Shown here: one piece after another, positions 34,011 to 42,908 of the stretch | Position numbering within the stretch: position 1 is the first letter of the stretch | How the letters are laid out: each line of letters opens with the position of its first letter | Assembly (NCBI RefSeq): GCF_001043115.1 | Contig: NZ_LFME01000020.1 | Location: 28,884 to 92,883 of the forward strand | DNA: 64,000 nt | From: Xanthomonas sp. NCPPB 1128 | GTDB lineage: Bacteria; Pseudomonadota; Gammaproteobacteria; Xanthomonadales; Xanthomonadaceae | Direction: 5' to 3' | Program-made: the position numbers and the translations under genes | Notes under the pieces: model-generated | Told to the model about the DNA's origin: nothing | The model's database searches: none | Seen by the model: only the letters and a program-made list of their open reading frames with translations

Positions 34011-35264
34011 ATGTCGACTCCGACACGTCGGCCGCCGCGCGCGGCCGGGCGGGTCGTCGCCGTGCTGCTGGGCCTGGCCCCGGCCGCGCTGGCGATGGCG
34101 CAGACCGCCCCTTCCTACGACACCTTGCTGCAACGCCTCGACCAACTGCCCGGCACCCGCGCCGGCACGGCCCTGGCCGAGGCCGCAGACGCCCGTGCCG
34201 AACAGGCGCGGGCGCTGCCCAACCCCACCCTGTCCTGGTCCACCGAGGATGCCGCCGGCAGCGGCGCCTATGCCGGCATGGGCAAGGCGCAGACCGTCCT
34301 GACCCTGTCGCAACCGTTGGAACTGTGGGGCCAACGCGGCGCACGCATCCGCGCGGCCCGCGCCGACGCCGACGCGGCCGGCCTGAGGGGCACGCAGAGC
34401 CGCAGCGATGCCGCCGGCGTGTTGGCGTCGGCCTACGCGCAGGCCGAAAGTGCGCTGCGCCGTTACGCGCTGGCCGAAGAAGCGCTGGGCCTGATCCGCG
34501 ACGATGCGGCCGCCGTCGACGCGATGGTCGCGCAGGGCCGCGAGCCGCAACTGCGCGCGGTGCAGGCGCGCAGCGAAGTGGCCGACGCCAGCGCGGCACT
34601 GGACGAGGCGCTGGCGTTCCGCGACGCGGCGCTGGCGCGCCTCGCAGCCATCGCCCTGCTGGAGACGCCAGTGCAGTCCCTCGACAGTGGCCTGCTCGAC
34701 CGCCCACCACCGTCGCCGCCTGCGGCCGACACCGCGGCGCTGCCGGTGCGCATCGCCGCTGCGGAAGCCGAGGCCGCCGACCGCCAGGTCGAGGTGGAGC
34801 GCAAGCGCGCCCTGCCCGCGCTGAGCCTGACCGCCGCGCAGACGCGGTTCCGCGAAGACCGCGCCCACGCCTACACGCTCGGCGTCAGCCTCAGCGTGCC
34901 GCTGTTCGACCGCAATCGCGGCGGCATCCGTGCCGCCGGCGCCGAACTGCGCGCAGCCGAGGCGCGCCTGGACCAGCAACGGCGCACCAGCGCCGCCGAC
35001 CGCCTGTCCGCGCTCGCCACGCTGAAGGCCGCCGGCAGCCGCACGCGCGCCGCCGACGCGAGCGTGGCGGCGGCACAGGAGGCCTACCGCCTGGCCCGCA
35101 TCGGCGTCGACGCCGGACGCATCACGCAACTGGAACTGCGCAGCACGCGCGCTGCGCTCATCGCCGCGCGTGGCACCGCTGTGGACGCGCGCCTGGCGCG
35201 GGTCGCTGCGGAAATCGATTTGGCCCGCCTGGAAGGGCGCGCGCCGTTCATGGAGGCACAATGA
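34011..35264 (+). CDS. czcC: CzcC-type outer-membrane efflux protein (TolC family)
   Basis: The 417-residue protein begins MSTPTRRPPRAAGRVVAVLL, with a signal peptide ending near AMAQ (residue ~31). It has two OEP repeats rich in long alpha-helical stretches (LPNPTLSWSTEDAAG, LEEALGLIRDD-like and RAAEARLDQQRR). It forms the outer-membrane channel of the heavy-metal RND pump. Its stop overlaps the CzcB start by four bases (ATGA). Confidence 0.93.
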   Translation: MSTPTRRPPRAAGRVVAVLLGLAPAALAMAQTAPSYDTLLQRLDQLPGTRAGTALAEAADARAEQARALPNPTLSWSTEDAAGSGAYAGMGKAQTVLTLSQPLELWGQRGARIRAARADADAAGLRGTQSRSDAAGVLASAYAQAESALRRYALAEEALGLIRDDAAAVDAMVAQGREPQLRAVQARSEVADASAALDEALAFRDAALARLAAIALLETPVQSLDSGLLDRPPPSPPAADTAALPVRIAAAEAEAADRQVEVERKRALPALSLTAAQTRFREDRAHAYTLGVSLSVPLFDRNRGGIRAAGAELRAAEARLDQQRRTSAADRLSALATLKAAGSRTRAADASVAAAQEAYRLARIGVDAGRITQLELRSTRAALIAARGTAVDARLARVAAEIDLARLEGRAPFMEAQ

Positions 35265-36445
35265 ACCTGTCCCGTCCGATCTCTCTTGCCGGCAGCGTGC
35301 TGCTGGCACTCCTGCTGGCCGCCTGCGCCGGCGACAAGCAGGCCGTCCCGACGGCCGACGACGCGCAAGGCGATGGCGCCGAGCGCCAGAACGCGGCACG
35401 CGCGCCGGCGGCCGAGACCGAGGCCAACGCCGATGCCGACGACGTGGTGCGGCTGACACCGCAACAGATCGCCGCCTCCGGCCTGGAGGTGGTCGCGGTC
35501 GGCCGCGGCGGCGGCGCGTCGGTCCGCCTGGCCGGGCGGGTCGAACCGGCGGTGGGCGCGCGCGCCTCGGTGGCCTCCACCGTGACTGGCCGGGTCGAGC
35601 GCGTGCTGGTCGCGCCGGGCGCCGCAGTGCAGGCGCAGCAACCGCTGGCCATCGTGGTCAGCGGCGAGGCCGCGGTGTTCCGTGCCAACGCGCTGGCCGC
35701 CGCGGCAGAGGCCAAGGCGGCCGGCCTGGCGCATGCCCGCGACCGCGCCTTGGTCGAGCAGGGCGTCGTGGCCCGCCAGGAGCTGGAAACCTCGCATGCG
35801 CGGGCGCTGGCGGCGCAGGCCCAGGCAGCCGCCGCGCAGGCCCAGGCCGCCGCCAACGGCACCCCCGATGCCAGCGGCCGCGTGCGCATCGTCAGCCCGG
35901 TGGCGGGCATCGTCGGCAACGTGCAGGTCACGCCCGGCAGCGTGGTCGCGGCCGGCAGCGTAGTGGCCGAGGTCGCCGATCCGGCGATGAACGAGCTGGT
36001 GTTCAGCGCACCGCCAGCGCTGGCGGCGCAGGTCACGCCGGGCATGCCGCTGGAGGTGAGCAGCGCGGGCGGCAGCTTCGCTGCCAAGGTCACGGCGGCG
36101 GCGGCCGACCTGCGCCAGCAGGGCGGTGCGGCGGTGATCCGCGCGATGCCGGTCGATGCGCCCTTGCCGCCTGCCGGTTCACCGGTCTCGGCCGTGCTGG
36201 TCACCGACGGCCAGGACAGCGCGCTCAGCGTCCCCGCCGACGCGCTGCAGAACGTCGAAAGCCGCAACGCGGTGTTCGTCGCGGTCGATGGCGGCTTCAA
36301 GGCGCAGCCGGTGCTGGCGGGACGGCGCGCCGGCGACCGCATCGAGATCCTCGGCGGGCTCCGCGGCGACGAACGCATCGTCGGTGCCAACGCCTTCCTG
36401 CTCAAGGCCGAACTAGCCAAGAGCGACGCCGAGCACGGCCACTGA
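35261..36445 (+). CDS. czcB: CzcB-type periplasmic adaptor (membrane fusion protein)
   Basis: The 394-residue protein starts MNLSRPISLAGSVLLALLLA with lipobox LAAC, so Cys22 is probably lipidated. A lipoyl/barrel-sandwich pair flanks a helical hairpin: GRVERVLVAPGAAVQAQQPL near 105 and RIVSPVAGIVGNVQVTPGSV near 205. C-terminal LRGDERIVGANAFLLKAELAKS is typical of HME-RND adaptors. It ends with a His-containing HGH and is followed nine bases later by the CzcA gene. Confidence 0.94.
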   Translation: MNLSRPISLAGSVLLALLLAACAGDKQAVPTADDAQGDGAERQNAARAPAAETEANADADDVVRLTPQQIAASGLEVVAVGRGGGASVRLAGRVEPAVGARASVASTVTGRVERVLVAPGAAVQAQQPLAIVVSGEAAVFRANALAAAAEAKAAGLAHARDRALVEQGVVARQELETSHARALAAQAQAAAAQAQAAANGTPDASGRVRIVSPVAGIVGNVQVTPGSVVAAGSVVAEVADPAMNELVFSAPPALAAQVTPGMPLEVSSAGGSFAAKVTAAAADLRQQGGAAVIRAMPVDAPLPPAGSPVSAVLVTDGQDSALSVPADALQNVESRNAVFVAVDGGFKAQPVLAGRRAGDRIEILGGLRGDERIVGANAFLLKAELAKSDAEHGH

Positions 36446-36454
36446 GGAGCGACC

Positions 36455-39400
36455 ATGTTCAAGCTGATCATCGACACCGCCGTGCGCTACCGCTGGCTGG
36501 TGGTGGCCCTGGCCGCACTGCTCGCTGCCGTCGGCCTGTTCCAGTTGGGCAGGCTGCCGATCGACGCGGTCCCGGACATCACCAACCGCCAGGTGCAGCT
36601 CAATACGGTGGCACCGGCACTGACCCCGGAGCAGATCGAGCGGCAGGTGACCTACCCGCTGGAAACCACGTTGGCCGGCATCCCCGGCCTGACCGCGACC
36701 CGCTCGCTGTCGCGCAACGGCTTTTCGCAGGTCACCGCGATCTTCACCGATGCGACCGACATCTACTTCGCGCGCCAGCAGGTGGCCGAACGCATCCGCG
36801 AGGCCGTGGACGACCTGCCCGAAGGAGCATCGCCGCAACTGTCGCCGGTCACCACCGGCCTGGGCGAGGTGCTGATGTGGACGGTGGACTTCACCGCGTT
36901 CGACCCGGCCAGGCTGGCCCGGCCGGGCACGGCGGGTTGGCAGGCCGGCGCGGTCTACCGCACGCCGGAAGGCGAGCTGCTGCGCACGCCGGAAGAGCGC
37001 GCCACCTATCTGCGCACCGTGCAGGACTGGATCATCGCGCCGCAGATGCGCTCCAGCCCGGGACTGGCCGGCGTCGATACGGTCGGCGGCTACGTCAAGG
37101 AATACGGCGTGCATCCGGACAGCGCGCGGCTGGCCGCGCATGGCCTGGGCCTGGCCGACCTGGTCACCGCCCTGCAGCGCGCCAACGTGCAGGCCGGCGC
37201 CGGGTTCGTGCAGCGTGCCGGCGAAGGCCTGGTAGTGCGTGCCGACGGCCTGGCACAGACGGCCGACGATCTCGCGCAGGCACCGGTGGCCAGCCGCAAC
37301 GGCATCGTGGTGCGCGTGGCCGACGTCGCCGAGGTGGCGCTGAGTCGGGCGCCACGCCTGGGCGCGGCCAGCCGCAACGGCCACGAGGCGGTGCTGGGGA
37401 CCGCGCTGATGATCGCTGGCGGCAACAGCCGCACCGTGGCGCAGGCCGCGGCCGCGCGGCTGGCGCAGGTGAACGCGTCGTTGCCGCCCGACATCGTCGC
37501 GGTGCCGGTACTGGACCGCAGCGTGCTGGTCAACGCGACCATCAAGACCGTGGCCAGGAACCTCACCGAAGGCGCGCTGCTGGTGGTGGTGATCCTGTTC
37601 CTGTTGCTGGGCAACCTGCGCGCGGCCGCCATCACCGCGCTGGTGATTCCCCTGTCGTTCCTGTTCGCGGTGATCGGCATGCAGCGCTTCGGCATCAGCG
37701 GCAACCTGATGAGCCTGGGTGCGCTGGACTTCGGCATCCTGGTGGACGGGGCGGTGATCGTGATCGAATCGACCCTGCTGCTGCTCGGCCAGCGCCGCGC
37801 CGCGCTGGGCCGCGGGTTGAGCGCGACCGAGCGCCTGGGCGTGGCCGCCGAAGCGGCGCGCAAGATGGCGCGGCCGGCCGCCTTCGGCCAGTTGATCATC
37901 CTGCTGGTATTCGCGCCGATCCTCGCCCTGGAAGGCGTGGAGGGCAAGACGTTCCAGCCGATGGCGGCCACCTTCATGCTGGCCCTGGTCGGCGCGTTCC
38001 TGTTGTCCTTCACCTTCGTGCCGGCGATGGCCGCGCTGCTGGTGCGCGAGCCGAAACCGCGGGACGATGCTGCGCATGCGGCCGACGGGGCGCATGAAAC
38101 GCGACTGATCCGCGCACTGCGCACACGCATAGAACCGGTGATCGGCAAGGCCGTCGCGCATCCGCGCACGGTTGCCGCCGGTGCGGTGGCGATGCTGCTG
38201 GCGGGCATCGGCGCGTTCGCGCTGCTGGGCCGCGAGTTCATGCCGACGCTGGACGAAGGCAACGTGGCGATGCAGGCCCTGCGCGTGCCGTCCACCTCGC
38301 TGGAACAGTCGCTGGCGATGCAATTGGCGCTGGAGAAGGCCATCGCCACGCAGCCGGAAGTGGCGACCGTGTTCTCGCGGACCGGCACCGCCGAGGCGGC
38401 GATCGACCCGATGCCGACCAACGTCTCCGACAGCGTGATCGTGCTCAAGCCCCGCAAGGACTGGCCCGATCCGGCGCTGGGCAAGGCGCAGTTGGTGGCC
38501 CGCCTGGAGAGGCTGACAGGCCAGCAGCTCGGCAACAGCTTCGAGTTCAGCCAACCGATCGAATTGCGCTTCAACGAGCTGATCTCCGGCGTGCGCACCG
38601 ACCTGGCGGTGATGATCTTCGGCGACGACTTCGGCCAGTTGCAGAAGGTGGCCGAGCAGATCGCGCTGAAGCTGCGCGCGGTGGAGGGCGCGGCCGACGT
38701 GCGGGTGGAGCAGATCTCCGGCCTGCCCACGCTCAATGTGACCATCGACCACATGGCCGCGGCGCAGGTCGGGCTGAGCGCGGCGGACGTGAGCGACGCG
38801 CTGGCCACCGGCATCGGCGGCCGCGCCGCCGGCCAGCTCTTCGAGGGCGACCGCCGCTTCGACGTGGTGGTGCGGATGGACGATACCGCGCGCAACGATC
38901 CGGACCAGTTGGCCGCGCTGCCGATCGCCACGCCGACGGGGCAGGTGATTCCGCTGTCGTCGGTGGCGCGCATCACCGTCAGCGAAGGGCCGAACCAGAT
39001 CAGCCGCGACAACGGCAGCCGCCGCGTGGTGGTGCAGGCCAACGTGCGCGGCCGCGACCTGGGGGGCTTCGTCGGCGCGGCGCAGGCCGCGGTGGCCGGC
39101 GTGCAACTGCCGCCGGGTGCCTACCTGACCTGGGGCGGCCAGTTCGAGAACCTGCAGCGTGCGGAGCGGCGGCTGGCGACCGTGGTGCCAGTGGTGTTCC
39201 TGCTGATCGGCGGCCTGCTGTTCATGGCATTGCGCAGCGTCAAGGAAGCGGTGCTGGTGTTCAGCTGCGTGCCGCTGGCGCTGGTCGGCGGCCTGCTTGC
39301 CCTGTTGCTGCGCGGCATGCCGTTCTCGGTATCGGCCGCCGTGGGCTTCATCGCCGTCTCCGGGGTGGCCACCTTGAACGGCCTGGTGCTGATGCAGGCG

Positions 39401-39664
39401 ATCCGCGAACGCCTGGAGGCCGGCGACCTGCCGCTGCAGGCGGCGATCGACGGCGCTGGCAGCCGCATCCGCGCGGTACTGACCACCGCGCTGGTGGCGA
39501 TCGTCGGCTTCATTCCGATGGCCATCGCCAGCGGGTCCGGTGCGGAAGTGCAGAAACCGCTGGCGACGGTGGTGATCGGCGGACTGATCACCGCCACTGC
39601 ACTGACCTTGCTGGTACTGCCAACCTTCGCCGCGCGCGTAGCCGGGCCGCGCCACGCCGGCTGA
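36455..39664 (+). CDS. czcA: CzcA-type heavy-metal RND efflux pump
   Basis: The 1069-residue inner-membrane protein starts MFKLIIDTAVRYRWLVVALA. It has 12 predicted helices and two large periplasmic loops, as in HME-RND pumps. The proton/metal-relay residues keep the CzcA spacing: D425, D431 and E438 in DFGILVDGAVIVIE. The RPAAFGQLIILLVFAPILAL and QFENLQRAERRLATVVPVV blocks are family-typical. It exports Co2+, Zn2+ and/or Cd2+; the Cu/Ag CusA Met triad is not evident, which favours Zn/Co/Cd. No regulator is linked in the window. Confidence 0.95.
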   Translation: MFKLIIDTAVRYRWLVVALAALLAAVGLFQLGRLPIDAVPDITNRQVQLNTVAPALTPEQIERQVTYPLETTLAGIPGLTATRSLSRNGFSQVTAIFTDATDIYFARQQVAERIREAVDDLPEGASPQLSPVTTGLGEVLMWTVDFTAFDPARLARPGTAGWQAGAVYRTPEGELLRTPEERATYLRTVQDWIIAPQMRSSPGLAGVDTVGGYVKEYGVHPDSARLAAHGLGLADLVTALQRANVQAGAGFVQRAGEGLVVRADGLAQTADDLAQAPVASRNGIVVRVADVAEVALSRAPRLGAASRNGHEAVLGTALMIAGGNSRTVAQAAAARLAQVNASLPPDIVAVPVLDRSVLVNATIKTVARNLTEGALLVVVILFLLLGNLRAAAITALVIPLSFLFAVIGMQRFGISGNLMSLGALDFGILVDGAVIVIESTLLLLGQRRAALGRGLSATERLGVAAEAARKMARPAAFGQLIILLVFAPILALEGVEGKTFQPMAATFMLALVGAFLLSFTFVPAMAALLVREPKPRDDAAHAADGAHETRLIRALRTRIEPVIGKAVAHPRTVAAGAVAMLLAGIGAFALLGREFMPTLDEGNVAMQALRVPSTSLEQSLAMQLALEKAIATQPEVATVFSRTGTAEAAIDPMPTNVSDSVIVLKPRKDWPDPALGKAQLVARLERLTGQQLGNSFEFSQPIELRFNELISGVRTDLAVMIFGDDFGQLQKVAEQIALKLRAVEGAADVRVEQISGLPTLNVTIDHMAAAQVGLSAADVSDALATGIGGRAAGQLFEGDRRFDVVVRMDDTARNDPDQLAALPIATPTGQVIPLSSVARITVSEGPNQISRDNGSRRVVVQANVRGRDLGGFVGAAQAAVAGVQLPPGAYLTWGGQFENLQRAERRLATVVPVVFLLIGGLLFMALRSVKEAVLVFSCVPLALVGGLLALLLRGMPFSVSAAVGFIAVSGVATLNGLVLMQAIRERLEAGDLPLQAAIDGAGSRIRAVLTTALVAIVGFIPMAIASGSGAEVQKPLATVVIGGLITATALTLLVLPTFAARVAGPRHAG

Positions 39665-39669
39665 CCCGC

Positions 39670-39712
39670 CACAGGCCGGCACCCTTCCCGACGGAAGCGG
39701 CGCCGGCCTGTG
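39670..39712. terminator. bidirectional hairpin between czcA and the DUF885 gene
   Basis: CACAGGCCGGC at 39670-39680 pairs with GCCGGCCTGTG at 39702-39712, between the two convergent stops. No T runs, but position and strength suit a shared terminator. Confidence 0.55.
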
Positions 39713-39721
39713 CGGCGGCGG

Positions 39722-41536
39722 TCAGGCCTTCTTCTTGCGCGCGGCGATGTAGGCGCGGATCTGCTGCTGCAACACCGGCAGCGGCACCGAACCCTGCTGC
39801 AGCACCGCGTCGTGGAAGGACTTGATGTCGAAGTCCGGGCCGAGTTCGCGCTCGGCCTCGGCACGCAGGTCGAGGATGGTCAGTTCGCCGAGCTTGTAGC
39901 TCAGCGCCTGGCCCGGCCAGGAGATGTAGCGGTCGACCTCGGTGGTGACCTCGTGCTCGCTGAGCGCGGTGCGCTCGCGCAGGTAGGCCTGCGCCTGCGC
40001 CCGGGTCCAGCCCTTGTGGTGCACGCCGGTGTCGATCACCAGGCGGCAGGCGCGCCACATCTCGTAGCTGAGCCGGCCGAAGTCCTCGTAGGGCGTGGCG
40101 TAGATGCCCATCTCCTTGCCCAGCTTCTCGGTGTACAGCGCCCAGCCCTCGCCGTAGGCGGAGATGTAGTTCTCGCGGCGGAACGCCGGCTGCGCGCCTT
40201 GCTCCTCGGCCAGCGCGCCCTGCAGCGAATGGCCCGGCGAGGACTCGTGCAGGGTCAGCGCCGGCAGGTTGTACAGCGGCCGCGACGGCAGGTCGTAGGT
40301 GTTGAGCCAGTAAGTGCCGACGCCGCCGCGGCCGGCGGTCCAGAACGGCGCGATGTCCGCCGGCACCGGCACGATGGTGAAGCGCCCGCGCGGCAGCGTG
40401 CCGATGAACTTGCCGACCTCCCCGTCCACGCGCTTGGCGATCCACGCGGCGCGATCAAGCAGTTCCTGCGGGGTCTTCACGTAGAACTGCGGATCGGTGC
40501 GCAGGAACTGCAGGAACGCCGGGAAGGTCTTCTGCCCGGCCGGCGCCTGGAAGCCGACCTGCTGGATGATCGCGTCCATCTCCTTCTGGATCCGCGCCAC
40601 CTCGCGCAGGCCGAGCTGGTGGATCTGCTCCGGATCCATGTCCAGCGTGGTGTACTCGCGGATCTGCTGCCGGTAGTAGGCCTTGCCGTCGGGCAGGGCT
40701 TCGGCGGCCAGCGTGGTGCGCGCCTGCGGCATGTACTCCTGGCGATAGAAGGTGAGCAGCTGCGCATAGGCCGGGATCACCTTGTCGCGCAGCGCCGCCT
40801 GCGCCTGCGCGCGCAGCTGCGCCTGCTCGGCGGCCGGGATCTGCGCCGGCATCTGCTTGAACGGCGTGTACAGCACCGCGGCAGTCGGATCCTTCAGCTC
40901 GGCCACATTGGCGATGGCGCCGTCGCGGCCGTCGAGCACCGCGCGCGGCACGCTGAAACCGCGCTTGAGCCCGGCGCGCATGTTGTCGGTCTGCTGCGCG
41001 AAGTAGCGCGGCACGTCCTCCAGCCGCGCGATGTAGGCGCGGTACTCGTCCGCAGTGCGCAGGTTGCGCCGGGCCATGAACGCCAGGTCCGACCAGAACG
41101 CGCTGTCGGAGTTGAACGGCATTTCGTAGGCGCGCAGCCGCACCGACGCGGCCAGGTTCTCCACCTGCGGCCGGTACACCGCCAGGTTCACCTGGTTCTC
41201 CGGCGAGAGCTGGGCTGCATCGAGCGTGTCCAGCTGCCGCAGCACGTCCTCCCACACCTTCAGGTGTGCCGCCTGCGCCGCCGCGCCGACGTCGGGCAGG
41301 CGGCGGTTGTCGCCGCTGCTGTCGCTGTCCTCGTCGGCCTGGCCGAGCTGCGCCTGGCGCCAGGCCCACTCCTTCTCGTAGATGGCCTGGAAGCGCGCAT
41401 CGGCGGCGCTGGCAGCGGCCGTGGCCGGCGCTGCACTGGACGTCGAGGACGCCGGCGGTGCAGCCAGCGCGGGCGCGGCCACGGCAAAGGCGAGCAGCAG
41501 GGAAGCGGCCAGCGGGGTCTTGGCAAACATCGGCAT
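39722..41536 (-). CDS. DUF885 family exported protein (putative metallopeptidase-like)
   Basis: The 604-residue protein starts MPMFAKTPLAASLLLAFAVA with a signal peptide to about AALA (residue ~25), then a low-complexity Ala/Ser linker. The DUF885 core includes TLHESSPGHSLQGALAEEQG (an HExxPGH zinc-like motif, HESSPGH) and GEGWALYTEKLGKEMGIYAT, features of this family related to zinc carboxypeptidase-like folds. The family is widespread in Xanthomonas, with unproven activity. An ATG six bases later is an alternative start. It converges with czcA. Confidence 0.9.
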   Translation of the reverse strand: MPMFAKTPLAASLLLAFAVAAPALAAPPASSTSSAAPATAAASAADARFQAIYEKEWAWRQAQLGQADEDSDSSGDNRRLPDVGAAAQAAHLKVWEDVLRQLDTLDAAQLSPENQVNLAVYRPQVENLAASVRLRAYEMPFNSDSAFWSDLAFMARRNLRTADEYRAYIARLEDVPRYFAQQTDNMRAGLKRGFSVPRAVLDGRDGAIANVAELKDPTAAVLYTPFKQMPAQIPAAEQAQLRAQAQAALRDKVIPAYAQLLTFYRQEYMPQARTTLAAEALPDGKAYYRQQIREYTTLDMDPEQIHQLGLREVARIQKEMDAIIQQVGFQAPAGQKTFPAFLQFLRTDPQFYVKTPQELLDRAAWIAKRVDGEVGKFIGTLPRGRFTIVPVPADIAPFWTAGRGGVGTYWLNTYDLPSRPLYNLPALTLHESSPGHSLQGALAEEQGAQPAFRRENYISAYGEGWALYTEKLGKEMGIYATPYEDFGRLSYEMWRACRLVIDTGVHHKGWTRAQAQAYLRERTALSEHEVTTEVDRYISWPGQALSYKLGELTILDLRAEAERELGPDFDIKSFHDAVLQQGSVPLPVLQQQIRAYIAARKKKA

Positions 41537-41694
41537 GGGAGCGGCACACGGCGGGAACGGACCGTCGATGATCGCATTCCGACCCGGCTTGGCGGGTGGG
41601 CCGGAAGTCCTGTGTGGGGCGATGGCATGCGATGACAGTATTAGGGCATCTGCCAACCCGCTTTTGCCGGAACCAGCGGGGCATGCCGTGATTT

Positions 41695-41762
41695 TGTAGG
41701 AGCGGCTTCAGCCGCGACGGGCGTTACCGGCAATGCCCGTCGCGGCTGAAGCCGCTCCTACA
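41695..41762. repeat. perfect REP pair (BIME-like) next to the RAYT gene
   Basis: A 28-bp perfect inverted repeat (41695-41722 with 41735-41762) around a 12-base loop. Each arm carries the GTAG foot and the GCGGCTTCAGCCGC hairpin. It lies 85 bases beyond the RAYT stop. The rest of 41537-41847 shows no gene. Confidence 0.92.
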
Positions 41763-41847
41763 GACAGTAGGCCTTCCGTAGTGATTAGATGCCCTACACA
41801 TGCGCCTCGCCGTTGGCTGGAAACTCCTCACGGTCACGACTACCACT

Positions 41848-42327
41848 TCACGATGGAGAAGTCAGCCACATCGCATCCCAATAAGGGTAGTCGCCCAAGC
41901 GCGGCGCCAGGCCGGCACGCAATGGATTGGCTACGATGTAACGGGCTACGTGCAAGACGTCTTCGTCGCGCCGCAGCGCATGGTCGTGAAAGCCGCGCGA
42001 CCAGACGCAACCTCCACGCCCACGCGCACGATTCACTGCCTGGGCACACCGCCCCTTCGCCCGCTGCATGGCATCTGCCAATGTGATCGTGGCCTGTAGT
42101 TCGATCAGGCCATGCCAGTGATCGGGCATCAGCACCCAGCACAGCAGGCGAGCATCGGGCCAGGTACCTCGTTCTGCCAGGCACGCCGCAGCCGCATGGG
42201 CGCATCGCCAATCGGCGAACAAAGGCGCACGCTGGAAGGTCACTGCGGTCAGCAGGTAGAGCTGCCCCGCATCGCTGTGGCGTCCAGTGCGCAGCGCACG
42301 ATGGCCTTTGGCTGGTTCGATGTGCAT
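41848..42327 (-). CDS. REP-associated tyrosine transposase (RAYT)
   Basis: The 159-residue protein starts MHIEPAKGHRALRTGRHSDA. The HUH-type core is LLCWVLMPDHWHGLIELQATIT (given here as MPDHWHGL), with the likely nucleophile Tyr in LHVARYIVANPLRAGL. RAYTs cut and join single-stranded REP hairpins at a GTAG/GTGG tetranucleotide and are thought to spread REPs without being mobile themselves. Perfect REPs at 41695-41762 and 42476-42498 bracket the gene. The product looks intact. It is short but within the family range. Confidence 0.93.
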   Translation of the reverse strand: MHIEPAKGHRALRTGRHSDAGQLYLLTAVTFQRAPLFADWRCAHAAAACLAERGTWPDARLLCWVLMPDHWHGLIELQATITLADAMQRAKGRCAQAVNRARGRGGCVWSRGFHDHALRRDEDVLHVARYIVANPLRAGLAPRLGDYPYWDAMWLTSPS

Positions 42328-42475
42328 GGCACCAGCATCTCGCTCATGGCAGCGCGGCAACAGCGGCGCCTGGCGTTAGAGCTTGTCGGAATAGTGCTCG
42401 AATCCGTGTCGGAACGGCACTGGCAGAGGCGGTGCACGTGCTTGCCGACATGTCCGCGGGGGCGGCAGGACCCTG

Positions 42476-42498
42476 GTCGCGGCTGAAGCCGCTCCTAC
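42476..42498 (-). repeat. single REP unit upstream of RAYT
   Basis: A GTAG-family unit in the same orientation as RAYT, about 150 bases before its start codon. It may lie in or near the RAYT promoter and act as its binding site. Confidence 0.85.
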
Positions 42499-42565
42499 GA
42501 TGGAGCGAGCCGCGATCGGGAGCTGTTGCGCTCCGCCTGCGATCACGCGCAGGCACGCGGCGCGC

Positions 42566-42907
42566 TCAATGCGAGGCGCGGTCGCGGCGCCAGCCGCGGT
42601 GCTTGATGTCCAGGTACAGGCTGTAGAAGGCGGTGAAGGCGGGGAACAGGTTCTGCAGCACGCCCACCGAGTCCTGCTTGGCCGAGAACATGAAGTAGCT
42701 CAGCGTCATCAGGCTGCCGACCACGCTCATGTACCAGAACAGGCGCGGGATCACCGGCTTGCCGGCGCGCTTGGAGGCGACGAACTGCACCAGCCAGCGG
42801 CCGCCGAACATCAGCGCGCCGACATAGCCGATCAGCTTCCAGCCGGTGACGTGCAGCCCGGTCCAGTACAGCGCCTGGATCGGTTCGTTGAGGAAATGCG
42901 CGTCCAT
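42566..42907 (-). CDS. lipid-A-disaccharide synthase N-terminal domain (LABN) membrane protein
   Basis: The 113-residue protein starts MDAHFLNEPIQALYWTGLHV. It contains three to four hydrophobic segments with GWKLIGYVGALMFGGRWLVQFVASKRAGK and FWYMSVVGSLMTLSYFMFSAKQD (both typical of the LABN fold). It lies one base past the GT2 stop, suggesting cotranslation. Such proteins often accompany dolichol-phosphate-mannose-type GT2 enzymes and ArnT/GT39 sugar transferases in envelope-sugar modification; no GT39 gene is in the window. Confidence 0.9.
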   Translation of the reverse strand: MDAHFLNEPIQALYWTGLHVTGWKLIGYVGALMFGGRWLVQFVASKRAGKPVIPRLFWYMSVVGSLMTLSYFMFSAKQDSVGVLQNLFPAFTAFYSLYLDIKHRGWRRDRASH

Positions 42908-42908
42908 C

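Noticed and set aside
36413..39682. 1089-residue open frame antisense to czcA
   Set aside because: It is a shadow caused by GC-rich third positions; Gln/His/Arg-rich low complexity, no family motif, and czcA on the other strand is certain.
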